In this document: in pieces, positions 45,242 to 56,717 of the stretch
Numbering within the stretch: position 1 is the stretch's first letter
Layout: every line of letters begins with the position of its first letter
Assembly (NCBI GenBank): GCA_025890175.1
Contig: JANPYM010000007.1
Location: forward strand, 1,740,209-1,804,208
Direction: 5' to 3'
Source: Ciborinia camelliae
Taxonomy: Eukaryota; Ascomycota; Leotiomycetes; Helotiales; Sclerotiniaceae
DNA: 64,000 nt
Notes under the pieces: generated by a model
Database searches by the model: none
Seen by the model: only the letters and a program-made list of their open reading frames with translations
What the model was told of the DNA's origin: nothing
Translations under genes and position numbers: made by a program

Positions 45242-45989
45242 AGTTTGTCCAATGGATCGGGTAAGTTCTGCTTCATAATTATGATCTTTGTTTATTTCTT
45301 ATCAATCTTCTCAATCCCCAATAACCGTCAATGCATTTCTGACTCACCGCACCAGCACTTCACACGCGTAGATATAGTAGTTACATTATCAACACATATG
45401 AAGTTCATTCGTGTCTCTCTCCCCATTCGCCCGACCAACAACCACGACACGGCATTTGACCTGCGATCCTTCCAAAGTCGCGTCCACTTTCTCTGCACTT
45501 TCTGATCGTCAGCTATATCATGACTTGTCATTTCCATATTCCCTGCAGTTTATCTTTACGCAACAATCAAACTTTTATTATATACCCATAGATAGCATAT
45601 AATTTTATCATCTACCTCATCGAGCTCTCCCGCCTCTCTTGGAAGAGAGGGTACCAAATGCCATTTTGCAAATGATGCACTAGTTTAAGTCATCGCTATT
45701 CTTCATCCCAGAGTACTACCTAGATTATTATACGGTCACCATCCCATAGCAGCGAAGACTACCTAGGTAGTAAATAAAGTAAAATTAGACCAGTGAAACC
45801 CAAGAGCGTGACCCTCTCCAATCAGGTAATCACAATCACAATCATAATCAAACCATAAAGACCAATAATAAAGCGCATCACCCACACCGCCCAGGCACCC
45901 AGCGCAACCCCAACAACCCCAAACCCCAACCCCACTCCTCCCTTCCTATACATACCTCCCAAACGCCCTCACAACACAAGCAACCACAC
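45242..45989. other. intergenic region
   Basis: No gene seen. A TACCTAGGTA copy lies near 45765 and a C/A-rich stretch precedes the RNA candidate. Confidence 0.5.
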
Positions 45990-46173
45990 GCCTCGTGGCG
46001 CAGCGGGTAGGATATCGCACTTCCGAAAGTGCGATGCGCCTTCCTATCCGCAACTGTGGGACTTCGAACGGACAGTGCATAGAGTATGGTTTCGCAAGGC
46101 ACCTTCGGGGTGTCTTGATCGTACATGTAGACTGGGACTGCAAGCCGTCGCGGCTGAAGTTTTGCACTTTTTT
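45990..46173 (+). ncRNA. candidate Pol III RNA with tRNA-derived head (tRNA-Met-like), possibly SINE-related
   Basis: The first ~22 nt (GCCTCGTGGCGCAGCGGGTA) look like the 5' half of an elongator tRNA-Met type tRNA and contain a good A box (TGGCGCAGCGGG, 45996-46007). The rest does not fold as a tRNA. GCGGGTAGGA (46003-46012) pairs with TCCTATCCGC (46042-46051), enclosing ATCGCACTT (46014-46022) with AAGTGCGAT (46027-46035). TTCGAAC at 46063-46069 is B-box-like. A last hairpin (TGCAA 46139-46143 with TTGCA 46162-46166, inner AGCCG/CGGCT) is followed by T6 at 46168-46173, a Pol III terminator. Ends are approximate; a plain tRNA gene is excluded by the missing acceptor and T stems. Confidence 0.45.
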
Positions 46174-46185
46174 GCTTTGGTGGTT

Positions 46186-47352
46186 TGTTTTTTTTTGGCT
46201 CTTGGGCTCTTTGGGTGAGTGGGTGGATATTGGTTTTTTGTTTGTTTTTTTGATTGGGGAGAGGGAGGACTTTTGTGGGGCGGTTAGGACGGCGAGGGAT
46301 TGCGGGCGAGGGGAGATGGGGCGGTGGTGAATGTGAAGGTGAGGTGCCTGGTAGTATTGAGAACCAATCAATGAATGGATAGATGGTGAAAAGTATATTG
46401 AGTTACTTATTCATGCACATCTCATTCTCATTCCCATTCCCATTACCAATTCATCGCATCAACCCCCCCTCCTCCCTCAGCTCTCAACCAGATAGGTAGT
46501 TCTTTCAATCTCATCTCCCACTCCCATTTCCCCTTCCCCTTCCCCTTCCCCTTCCCCTCCCCTTCCCCTTCCCTTCCCCTCCAACTTCAAACAAAATAAA
46601 CACTCTACAATCCCACCTACAATCCCACCTACAATCATAAGCTTATACCTCTCTACTTACTTATACCTACTTATACATACATATATATACACCTATATCT
46701 ACCCATATATATCCTCGCCATTACCATTACCATCACCATCACCATCACAATACATCTATTTATCTGCCTAATATCTATCCCAATAATCCCCATCAATACT
46801 TCCAGCCTATACTTATTATCCTCCCAATCTTCAAACAACCTATACATCATATACATCACCAAATTTCAACTTACAAATCGAGAAAAGTATCAATCACTAA
46901 TAAGAAAATATAATTTCCACTCCTATATCCAGACATCCCAGACATCCCACCCATTCAAAACATTTACCCATTATATTCCTTAGTATAATATAGTATCATT
47001 TTATATTTATTGTTTTGCTAGCTGATCTATCTGACTGTGATGTTGATCTTTATATTTATATTATAGTTGACGAAAAAGACATTTGAAATTCGCATCTGGA
47101 GAGCAACTATATCAAAGCAGCATGCTTTAAATCCTCGTTTCAGTTTCGGAAATGATATGCTCCCCCTCCCGCCCAGATCTCAACACCAACTTGAAATTAG
47201 TTGAGATGGTGAAAGAAGCAATGATAACAGTTGATGATCCACCTCCAAATAATAATTGCCTTCAATGCAATTAATACAACGAATAATAGGATAACAGCTG
47301 AATAATATAAGTGCGTCAATAGGAGAAATTGATTCTTTCGCCGTGGTTAATT
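46186..47352. other. intergenic region
   Basis: No gene. A CCCCTT pyrimidine tract covers 46520-46580, and short ACCATC/ACCATT runs lie near 46720-46750. Confidence 0.5.
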
Positions 47353-48177
47353 TCATCCTCTTGAAGCATCCAGTCTCCGTCTCATGACTAGAACCTCCTT
47401 GCATACCATATCGACCCAGGCATCGAACCTTTTTTTCGTTAGCATCCATCTATCTCCCAAATATTTATGCAGAATAATTCAAGAGGTAGAAGAAGATAAC
47501 ATACTCACAAATCCCATCCCCCCAATCGACCTTCTCATAAACCCCCTTCTCCTCCTCCTCCTTAGGCGTCAATCCCGCTCCCCTCCCAATCTTCCTATCT
47601 GCCCTCTCCGTCGCCCCAACACCCATAAACAATGCCCGCGGTGTAATCCCCACACATCTCGCCACAAACTCTCTGAACTTCCGATCGGGTTCTATCGCCT
47701 CCATGGCACTCGTTCCAGCCCTCAAGCTATCGCTCCTTGAACCATTCATACTGCTTCCCATTCTAGCTTTTCCAGACGTTCGATATTCCGGATTGAGTTT
47801 TGTGTTGGAAGTGGAATAGGGATTGAGAGTGGCATTGGCAGAAATGGGCGTAAGGCTTCTGGCGGGACGACCTTCCATGCGGAGATAGAATTCCTCGCGT
47901 GAGATATCGCGGCCCATGGCTCGGACTGTTTGGGTGTGGAGACGGGAGAGGATATCAAGGTCGCAGGCATGGGCGCCAATAGCACAAAAGGTTGTTGGAT
48001 CTGTATTTTGTTAGAATTTGTATCTGTTTCAGATAGAAGTTTTTGGGGGTGGAAAGATCACTTACGAATGTTTGGTGGAAGAATCGGAGATGGAGCTTCA
48101 GGTATCTGTGCTATCTTTGGAGAAAAGGTATAGGAAGGAGTACGACTTCCATTTCGTTTCTCGGAGTGGAAAGACAT
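47353..48177 (-). CDS. conserved-looking protein of unknown function, 227 aa
   Basis: Exons (minus) 48177..48066, 48000..47505 and 47428..47353 encode 227 aa. The intron donors GTAAGT and GTATGT and the branch site GCTAACG are strong. The N-terminus is Ser/Pro-rich (SPKIAQIPEAPSPILPP). A central part with AIGAHACDLDILSRLHTQTVRAMGRD and a C-terminal part with FREFVARCVGITPRALFMG and FDAWVDMVCKEVL are helical. There is no signal peptide and no family I can name. Good splice sites and the coherent helix after the last junction support a real gene. An alternative donor at GTGAGT two bases upstream would give a shorter, less plausible end. Confidence 0.65.
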
Positions 48178-49746
48178 TGCTTTTTGTTGATGTGAATGAA
48201 TTGATAACTTTTCTATAATTTTTCAGATCGAGAGACAGTGGAAGTAACACTGTATTCCGTATTCACATCTATATCGGGATGTATCGAATACGGCAGATGT
48301 CCAGAAAGAAGGTAAAAGAACAGAACATGAAATCAGGTATATGAAAGAAATGATTTGATGGGGAAACAAATTGAAAAGCTTTCATGAAGAAAAGGCACCA
48401 ATGTGAAGATCGTATGAAATTATTCACTATGTCTTTGTATGCGCATAAAGAGAAGGTGAAGCCGAACTCAAATAGTCATTGAATCGAATAACACTCAACT
48501 TCTTTGATACCATGGAAGAAAAGAAAGGATTCCTGAGCTCAGCTCATCTCATCTAAGCTTTGATTTCCATTTTTCATATTATATGGAAGGAACGAATTAC
48601 TATCGTCCGAAATAATAACGGACGAAGAAGGAACCACCCGACTATCTTGAGGTGAGAAGAAACCTACTCACGTTACTCCCATCCGAAACTTCAAACCAAA
48701 TCAGAAACATAAAAAATCACAATTCCATAGTAGAAAATGAATATCAAATCAACCACACAATATTTCCATCAGGATTTTGCATCAGGTTATAATTTTGCTT
48801 CTTCCCAACTCATGTACCAGAGTTAAAGAATCTTTGATAGTTTTGAGATACCGTTTGGAGGCTTTCAAAAATTGAGGTCTTGAAGATTCAGACGTGCAAC
48901 AAAACAATTTCTTGGAAAGTGACTAGAACGTTCCTAGCTACAACCATACCGGGCCATCAACCTCTCACTTCTTAGCATCAAAATTCCACATAACAAATTG
49001 CACTGCACATATAATAATAATAAAACATACCTCCACCCTATCCCATCCCATCCCATCCCATCCCCACAGTCCCATACATACCTCGCCATCAGACCTCAGC
49101 ATTCCCTACTAGGTATTCACCCCCAAGAAAGCAACCAAAATATCCACCCATAATATCCATCCATCCATACCTAGGTAGTGTAAAATATTCCATATTCTAC
49201 ATTCCATATATGATCCTATGTAGCTCCACTATTGAGAGACTAGGTACCCAGTAGATATCAAAAGTACTGTGCATGAAGATACGCAACAAAACTTCAAACT
49301 TCTGATTTTATTGATCTAATTGGTTATTTGCATTGTTATTGGATGGATGTTTGTTAATTTTATATCTTAGGTAGGTAGGTAGGTAGGTATGATTTGGATG
49401 GAGGGTGATGGGATGGGGAGGAGCTTAGTAGTATTGTCCGGACATATAAGAATAGGTACCTAGTAGTTACTTCCAGAGATAATTCGATAGATCTTGGCAA
49501 TAAAGCATGTACTGACATGACCGAAGAAGAGATTAGATATACATATATGTTTAGATGATATTACAAGTCTTTGGGGAGGAAGGGAAGCAAGGTAGGTAAG
49601 GTAGTGTAAGTGGGAATCCAACTTAGAAATGCATGTAATCCAAAAAGGCCAGAAGAAGTAGAAGCAAAATAAACTTCTATTTGCCCACCAAAACTATATT
49701 AATATCTCTCCGATCCTCATTCCTCATTACTCATTCCCAATTCCGC
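48178..49746. other. intergenic region
   Basis: No gene seen. CCCATCCCATCCC repeats lie near 49037-49065 and TAGG tetramers at 49370-49390. Confidence 0.5.
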
Positions 49747-52155
49747 TCAAATCCATTCTCCATTCTGCAAAGTGGCTCTGTAATCCGCATCATCCGGGCT
49801 TGAATATGCGGGCAACCCTACGTGTTCATTCAACCAATCCAACACCGTCTTGTGCCACACCAAGCTATTCTCCTGTTTCAACACCCAATGATTTTCATCG
49901 GGGAAACTCAACAATTTACTCTTCACACCCTTGGCCTGAAGAATGTTAAATGCGGAAAGTCCTTCGGTGATGGGAAGACGATAATCTAGCTCATTGTGGA
50001 CAATGAGATGAGGTGTCGCCCAGGCATCAGTATGATTCGCCGGATTCCAGCGCGCGTAGTTGTCGAAGTTTTCCCAGAGGGTTCCGTTGAAATCATGTTG
50101 CATGAACCAGAGTTCCTCGGAGGAGTATTGGGAAAGAGTGGAGAAACATCCATCGTGTGTGAACAAAGCCTTGAATTTTCGTCCGAGAGGATGGCCTTGA
50201 ATCCAATTTACCATGTATCCACCATAACTAGCACCTAACGCAATAGCACGATCGGTGTCAACGTATGGGAGATTCTTTTCAATGTATTCCCAGCCCTTGA
50301 CGAGATCATTGTATGGTCTTCCACCCCATTGGTTTTGAATACCATCGGTGAGGTCTTGGCCGAAACCAGTGCTACCGGTAGGGTTGAAAGCTACGACAAT
50401 ATAGCCTTGTTCGGCGTAGACGGCCATGTTCCAGCGGGTACTCCACTGGTCTGCGGTGGCTCCTTGAGGTCCGCCGTGGATGTAAAATGCTAGGGGGTAG
50501 GTTTGGCCTTCAACATATGTACTAGGCTTAATGATCCAAGCGTGAACTAAGTAATCACCATCGCCTTGGTAGTAGAACTCGGAGATGGAATCGCGAGAAA
50601 GTCCATAGGCCTTCAGACTATCGAGATTGGAAGAGATAGTGGTAACGCCAGATGATGCGTTGGTAGCAGCTGAAACGATTGGATCAACGGAGGAGAATAC
50701 GGAGTTATCGAGGTAGCTCGAACTGCTAACGAGTACCTTGTCTTTTCCTAGAGGATGAAGATCTGTTACAGCACCCTCTTTAAAGATTATGGATGGAAAA
50801 GTTGTGTTTGAAGGATCCGAAGAAAGAGTGAATAGTCGAACCCTAGCATAGTCTGCAGTCACTGCATAGATAGACTCTCCATCTTGACTGTAAAGGAGCG
50901 TACTTGGACTACGGTCCCAGGCTCCCTTTCCATCGTCCGAGGGATAGAATTCAACGGCAGTCAAATCCGAAGTGACATCTGCTACCTGTAGAATACGGTT
51001 CTTGTCACTTTCGTAGCTGATATCCTTCATACGGAGAAAAGCAAGTGATGATCCACTGGGCGAAAAGACGACACCGTCCGAAGCTCCTTCGAGGTTGGGA
51101 GTGGAAATCATTTTCAGTTCTGGGGAGGTTTCGGTAAATGTTTTTAATGGTACGTAGTAAACATCTGACTTGGTCGTGGTAGCTTGATTCAAGGTAATGT
51201 CCTTGGCGATAAAAGATAAACCTTTGGTGCCAATATCGAAACTAGTTATATGTCAGAGAGTTTCTCGAACAATAACATGGTGGCAGCCACTCACTTGCTT
51301 GAGCCACCAGTTACTGGAACTGGTGATTCGAGCCCAGATCCATTCAAAACATTGACCGGCTCGCTAAGGGTATAACCACTGCCACTCGTTGACAGAGTGG
51401 CATACCAAATACTGTTTCTCTGTTGCTTGACGTCTATTTTACGTTAGTCTTGGTTGCGAATATGAGTATTAAATCCTTACATGAGTCCCAGTGCCTGACG
51501 AAAATTTTGGTATAAGCCAATCCAGAAGAATAAGATGTTGAAGCGAGCGCGGAATTGTACAAAGTGCCATTAGGTGAAGCTTGGCCGCTGAAAGCCACAC
51601 CGTAAGTTCCGTTGCCAATTTCAACTAGCTTAAAGTCGTCTACTCCTCCAGGGACAGAACCTGCCGAGATGGGTCTATTATGATGTCAGATATGGCCAGA
51701 AGTTTGGGGGCAAAAGCTGTGTCTGGGTGTTCAGGGCATGGTAGCTCTTCAGAGACCACATAGCTAAGTACTCACTCCGCACTTGGCGCCGTAGCATCTC
51801 CCACGACAAAGCTGGTGGATCCATCATCCTCCGACACAAGCCAGATGAGCTTACTTCCATCACCCAGCCAATGGGCATTACTTATGGTGCTCGAGTTGCT
51901 AAATAGCCATGAAGTACCGTTCCCTAGATTCATCACACGAAACTCATGGGCATTGTGATGCTCCTCGAAAGAATAAGTAGCGACACTGTAAAATGCAAGC
52001 GTTCCATCTGCATTTGGGTTTGCCGATCCTCGACGAGGAGAACTCAACATAGCCTTGGGTGTGAATGTTGATGTAGAATTGGTATAGGTAGCATTGACTA
52101 GTCCCATGGAGAACAGTGCCACCAACGACAAAGAGCTCCTCATCGTGAACAACAT
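49747..52155 (-). CDS. dpp5: secreted dipeptidyl-peptidase V (S9 serine peptidase)
   Basis: Exons (minus) 52155..51776, 51674..51481, 51433..51295 and 51241..49747 encode 735 aa, the usual DPP V size. The first Met at 52155 or the second at 52143 both give a signal peptide (MRSSLSLVALFSMGLVNA). A beta-propeller fills the first ~450 residues. The alpha/beta-hydrolase domain has GASYGGYM with Ser576, an Asp near 657 in NELDYRLP, and His689 in DENHW. The oxyanion region reads YIHGGPQG. S9C enzymes remove X-Ala and similar dipeptides from peptides outside the cell. Introns are 101, 47 and 53 nt. Several N-glycosylation sites (NGT, NAS) are present. Confidence 0.92.
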
Positions 52156-53590
52156 TATGGACAAATGTCCAAGTTGACTTGGGAGAAAAATGGTAGGAGT
52201 AGGTAGGGTGATCTCGAAGGGGAAAAATTCGGGAAAATGACGAGCTCTTATATGTTCACCGTTCACGCCAGGTACCAGCTAATTGGATTGTTATCTCGGA
52301 TCTGATGTCGTGATAGAGTGCCAAGCTCTATAAAAGTAAACATATTGACAATCCTATATCCGAACATGCAGGACTTCTACAATATACTATACAGTGAATA
52401 CAAAGTGCGGAGAACCCCTTCCCATGTAACATTCGTCTTATCGTGATTCCAGGATTCCATAAGGTAATTCCGGTAGCTTGGGATAATCAGCCAGGGGCAG
52501 ACCAATGGAAACGGAGTCTTCCATCCTTCAATCCTTCCAAGACTTAAGTTTACTCGTATCAATTCCGGTGCTCGACTACGAGACTGAGCCAATCTGGACA
52601 TGAGTGGAAGGTCGTTGAATGGTTGAAGCTAATATCTGGAGCTATCTCTTCAAAGGGCAGGTGGGTGTGTCTTGGGCCTCTTGGCCATAAGCGCCAAGCG
52701 CCAAGGAACGCCATGGTAAAACTGGTGGTGAAAGTCGTGCAATGAGCCAGCTCCACGTGCATATATATCACGTGCCTCTCCCCGAAGCCACTGCTCGGTG
52801 GTGTATTGAGCCGTACCTTGTGTACTAATAAATCCAGCTGCATTCCGAATTGTATCCAAAAATTCACCCAAAAATTGGTGTAGCCAACCGTAATGAATCA
52901 ATAGGGGTAATGATGCGATTCACTATTACATCCTACAATGACTTCAACATATTTGACATTAGCCGAAAAACGAAGGATCAAAAGTCTAATTTGACATGGG
53001 ACATTAAATCCGATATCCGACGGAAAACTTATGAAAAGCTTTTCCTTGCTACTCGAATTGATATTATTACAATTTCTGCCCAAAGGCTACGAATATAATA
53101 GAAATAACAAGCTCAAGTATATATAGCGAAGCCTGTTCATAAGGCCTCGATATGAGGATACCCTAGGTTTAAGCATTGAGGGTAATTTTAAGGGTAATTT
53201 TTCGTTTCTATAAGATTTCAGGTATAAAAAAGGCCAATATACTTAAGCCCCCTAGAGGCCCCCTTTACCTCCCTAAGGATTATCCTTACACGTGAGATCT
53301 GAAGGAATTTTGATCGGGCTGGCCCGGATGGGTTTAAGCACATGATCAAACCCGTCAACATTTCCCGATGAAAGCAAGTTCCTCCAAATATCCTTATTTT
53401 TGGCGCCGAAAATATATATCCTTATGGATAGGTTTTGTTGTATTCTCAAATAATGGTATTTGCATTCATTACCACCTCCCGAAATCTGAAATGGCACACC
53501 TTGCACCTTTCAGAAAATATAAAATACATGCTACATACGCTTGTAGTACAGTGGAGAGTTCATTTTATTCGCCATTACAATCCCAATTCA
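52156..53590. other. intergenic region with a MITE copy and a weak orphan ORF
   Basis: A minus-strand frame at 52650-52901 (83 aa from a TTG, containing WLHQFLGEFLDTIRNAAGF) has reasonable composition but no ATG, family or splice partner. The miniature element at 53124-53440 is described separately. Confidence 0.35.
53124..53440 (+). mobile_element. MITE, copy 2, diverged relative of the 39701-40090 element
   Basis: The left end TAGCGAAGCCTGTTCATAAGG and the right end, read on the minus strand, CAACAAAACCTATCCATAAGG are recognisable variants of the copy-1 ends, and both abut TA (53122-53123, 53441-53442). The interior shares AAAAAGGCC, TAAGGATTATCCTTA and a CCTTATTTTTGGCGCCGA-like block in the same order as copy 1. 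It is shorter (317 bp) and more mutated. Confidence 0.6.
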
Positions 53591-54637
53591 TTATGCCTTT
53601 TTATTTTTGTCCTCAAATGCTTCAGTAACATTCAATCCCAATCCCTCCGAGTCCAGATACAACTTATTGCGTCCACCAGCATCCTGAATGATTTGAGCAA
53701 TTGCTCTAGCATTCTCGATTCTCTTGAGATCAACGTATGATCGACTCTTCTTGATAGCATCACCAATCAACTCCGCAGATCGTGCTTCTCCCTGGGCCTT
53801 AACGATCATAGCTTGCTTCTCTTGACGTGCCTTGTCAACAACGAATGCAGCACGCTGGGCTTCTTGCTGTGCGACTTGCTTGGCCTCCACAGCTGCTGTG
53901 AATTCGGGAGAAAATGCGAGATGCTACTGAATATTAGCTTGTGTAAATTTTTCAGAATACCGTATTGAAACCATACCGTTAAGGAAACATCATCAAGCAT
54001 AATGTTAAACCTCGCTGCTCTCTTCGACAAATTCTCTCTGACTAATCTTGCGACCATCTCACGTTGGGTGATCAACTGACTGGCATTGAATTGCGCAACC
54101 ACACTCTTCAAAACTTCGTTCACAATAGATGGCAATACTCTCTCGTCATAGTCGGTTCCTAATGTGCGGTAGATTTGGGGAAGAGCGTCGATTCGGGGCC
54201 TTGAGAGAACACGGCAGGTAATGTTGACCATCTGTAAATCCTTCGTACCCGTAAGGGAGGCGACATTGCGTGGCTTTGCCCGAACGTCGTAGTCTATAGG
54301 AGTCTCAAACCATGGAAGCTTGAAATGTGTTCCTAGAATGAGGACCATAACATTAGTCGTTGTCTCGTTAGGTACCTGATTGTCCCAAGGAAAAAGCAAG
54401 TCCCCTACCTTCACTATAAATCTCCTTGCCAACACCACCTAATCTAGTGTATTTGATCGCTCTATGACCTCCATCAACGTTGAAAAGCGCATTATTTCCA
54501 ACAATCATGATTCCACTCAATCCAATAAGCGCAGCAACTCCGCCTGCTATTCCCTTTGGTGCTGGTCCGCCACCTCTACCGGTTTCACTCGCCATTCTCT
54601 GCAACCTTCTAAACATCTCTTGTGGATTATTCGACAT
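53591..54637 (-). CDS. PHB2: prohibitin-2
   Basis: Exons (minus) 54637..54409, 54332..53977 and 53923..53591 encode 305 aa. After a short N-terminal extension comes the membrane anchor ([19 protein letters not shown]), then the SPFH domain: [58 protein letters not shown] and [21 protein letters not shown] coiled coil with [13 protein letters not shown] and [16 protein letters not shown] follows. Prohibitin-2 forms the ring complex with prohibitin-1 in the inner mitochondrial membrane, where it scaffolds the m-AAA protease and cristae proteins. Introns are 76 and 53 nt. It is transcribed divergently from the CstF-64 gene 610 bp away. Confidence 0.96.
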
Positions 54638-55247
54638 GATGGCGTCTTTCGAGAAATCGAACACAATATCAGTCTGCGAAATGATTGTGGTGGGGCTTTT
54701 GAAGGAGGGGGGTATCGTGATGAAGAGGGGATATTTGGGAAGCTCAATTGTTCAGATCAACGAAAACCGTCCTAGCGTATTTTTAATTTAGCCGCACCTC
54801 ACCTCTCACTCCACACAAGCTTTGACGCCAATTGAAAGGAAAGTCGTGAAGCGCGACGAACCACGGGCAAATAGTAATAAACCTTTATTACCTAGTCAAG
54901 GTCATATCTTTCCTCCCATTATTGCTCAAAACAACATAATAAAAAAAGTCGAATTCGCTCAAGACAGAGGCAATTTTATCAAATTCCCCTCATTTCAGCA
55001 ATTACATGAGAAATTTGGATTGTCAGTGCTTATTATAAGGAAGAGAGCAAGTCGGATTTTAGAGTAGCCAGAAATCAGTTCTTCAAAGACTTCTGTGCCA
55101 TTTCTCAATTTTTGCTGTGACAAAAGAAGTGATCAATCCATTTGCATTCCTTTCTCTCAAGGTCGAATCTTGCAACAGAAAATTATCTCAACTCTGTCTA
55201 TCCATCGCAAGTATCCAAAGTTTGGAACATTTATCATCTCTTTCAAT
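54638..55247. promoter_or_regulatory. divergent upstream region of PHB2 and CstF-64 genes
   Basis: About 610 bp between two divergent starts; no ORF worth calling. It should contain both promoters. No specific element is claimed. Confidence 0.5.
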
Positions 55248-56444
55248 ATGTCAAAACCACCTTCCAAGTCTGTGTTTGTGGGAAATATTCCATATGGTAA
55301 TTTATTATTCTTTTCCTTTTGCCCCTCATCGTTGCTCTATCGGACCAAGCTAATTGACTTCATCTGAAAAGGCCTTACCGAGGAACAGATAGTAGATATC
55401 TTCAGTAGTGCAGGAAATGTTGTGAATTTTCGACTTGTTTATGATCGCGAAACAGGCAGACCTAAAGGTTTCGGCTTTGCAGAATATCCCGATTCAGGTA
55501 TGTGCAGTATACGGAATCTCCATTTCGCGCCTTGCGCATCCTGGTGTTACACTGCTAATAAGTTTTGCGCGTCCATCCAGACTCTGCGGCTTCTGCAGTA
55601 AGGAATTTGAACGACTACGAAATCATGAACCGAAAATTGCGCGTTGATTTCTCGAATGATGGTGGCGAGGAAGAAAATGTATGTTGAACTTCCATTTTAC
55701 CAGAAATCAATCTATAAATAAACTGAGTCCTAATTTGTATCTTTCCAGACTGGGCCAATATATCAACCTCCCCCTCTACCTACGAATGGTCTCCCCATTC
55801 CACCTCCACCTCACCCAATCCCGCAATCCTCACACGCGGCATCCTCATTACCACCCCTCCCACTAGGAATCGACCTACCACAAGGCCTCACTTGCCCCGA
55901 TGCCATCTCCCGCACCCTCAATACCCTCCCCCCATCTCAACTCCTCGATGTCCTCTCGCAAATGAAAACCCTCGCCACGAACGATCCCCAAAAAGCCACC
56001 GAACTATTGCACCAAGCTCCCCAACTCTCCTACGCCATCTTCCAAGCTCTCCTCCTAATGGGTCTCGTCCAACCCGAGGCCCTCAGTTCCGTCATCGAGT
56101 CCTCGGTCGCTGTACCCTCACCCGCACCCCCCGCCGCAAGCATCCCTCCTCCTGCTGCCCCAACTCAGCAATATGGAGGGTCAGCATATCCTCCAGGATA
56201 TCCGCCTCCTCCTCCACATATGTCAGGTCAAATGGGTATGCCTATGATGGGTACGCCGCCAGTTCAAGGATATGCGCAACCTCCACAGCAAAGACAAGCT
56301 CCAGCACCACCGGCTCCAGCAGCGGAACCCGATACAAATGCGTTGATGGCGCAAGTTATGGCCATGCCACAGGAGTTGATTGATAGTTTGCCGCCTGCTG
56401 ATAGGGCACAGTTGATGGCGCTAAAAGCACAGTATCGTGGATAA
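55248..56444 (+). CDS. RNA15: cleavage stimulation factor subunit 2 (CstF-64/Rna15)
   Basis: Exons 55248..55296, 55372..55497, 55581..55678 and 55749..56444 encode 322 aa. Residues about 8-85 form an RRM with RNP2 VFVGNIPYG and RNP1 KGFGFAEY. A Pro-rich stretch leads to the hinge (LTCPDAISRTLNTLPPSQLLDVLSQMK), which binds CstF-77/Rna14. A Pro/Gly/Met-rich region follows, and the last ~40 residues form the helical CSTF_C domain (QELIDSLPPADRAQLMALK). The protein binds GU/U-rich RNA downstream of the poly(A) site in nuclear 3'-end processing. All introns are 70-85 nt with strong donors. The next gene, ADE2, is convergent. Confidence 0.95.
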
Positions 56445-56717
56445 TTTACAATATGGGTTGAATGTAAACAATTCAGTTAGGGACGGAATCTTTGCATGCC
56501 TTTCACGTTAAGCTGCTTCAATATAATCTGTTGTTTAGAAGTCAGGCGTTGATAGGTGGTTAGGGAAAGGAACCAATTAAGTAGATCCATTAAGCAAATG
56601 TAAATTGAATTGCTGATTGTATTTGTCTATTTTTAATCAACCTAACCATATGTTCCCGTCCATTTTGCATAGTTGAAAAGCGTGGTATAATGTGATTATG
56701 CACCCTTTAAAATCAAT

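Noticed and set aside
45990..46110. Ordinary tRNA gene with an intron
   Set aside because: The 5' half is tRNA-like, but the anticodon-region hairpin has an even-sized loop, the T stem does not pair, and no matching acceptor 3' strand is found without a mismatch.
52650..52901. 83-aa minus-strand ORF as a gene
   Set aside because: Begins at TTG, has no ATG, splice partner or recognisable family, and overlaps another equally long frame.
55892..56383. 163-aa plus-strand ORF overlapping the CstF-64 gene
   Set aside because: Alternate-frame shadow of the Pro-rich exon; the CstF-64 frame carries recognisable hinge and C-terminal domains.
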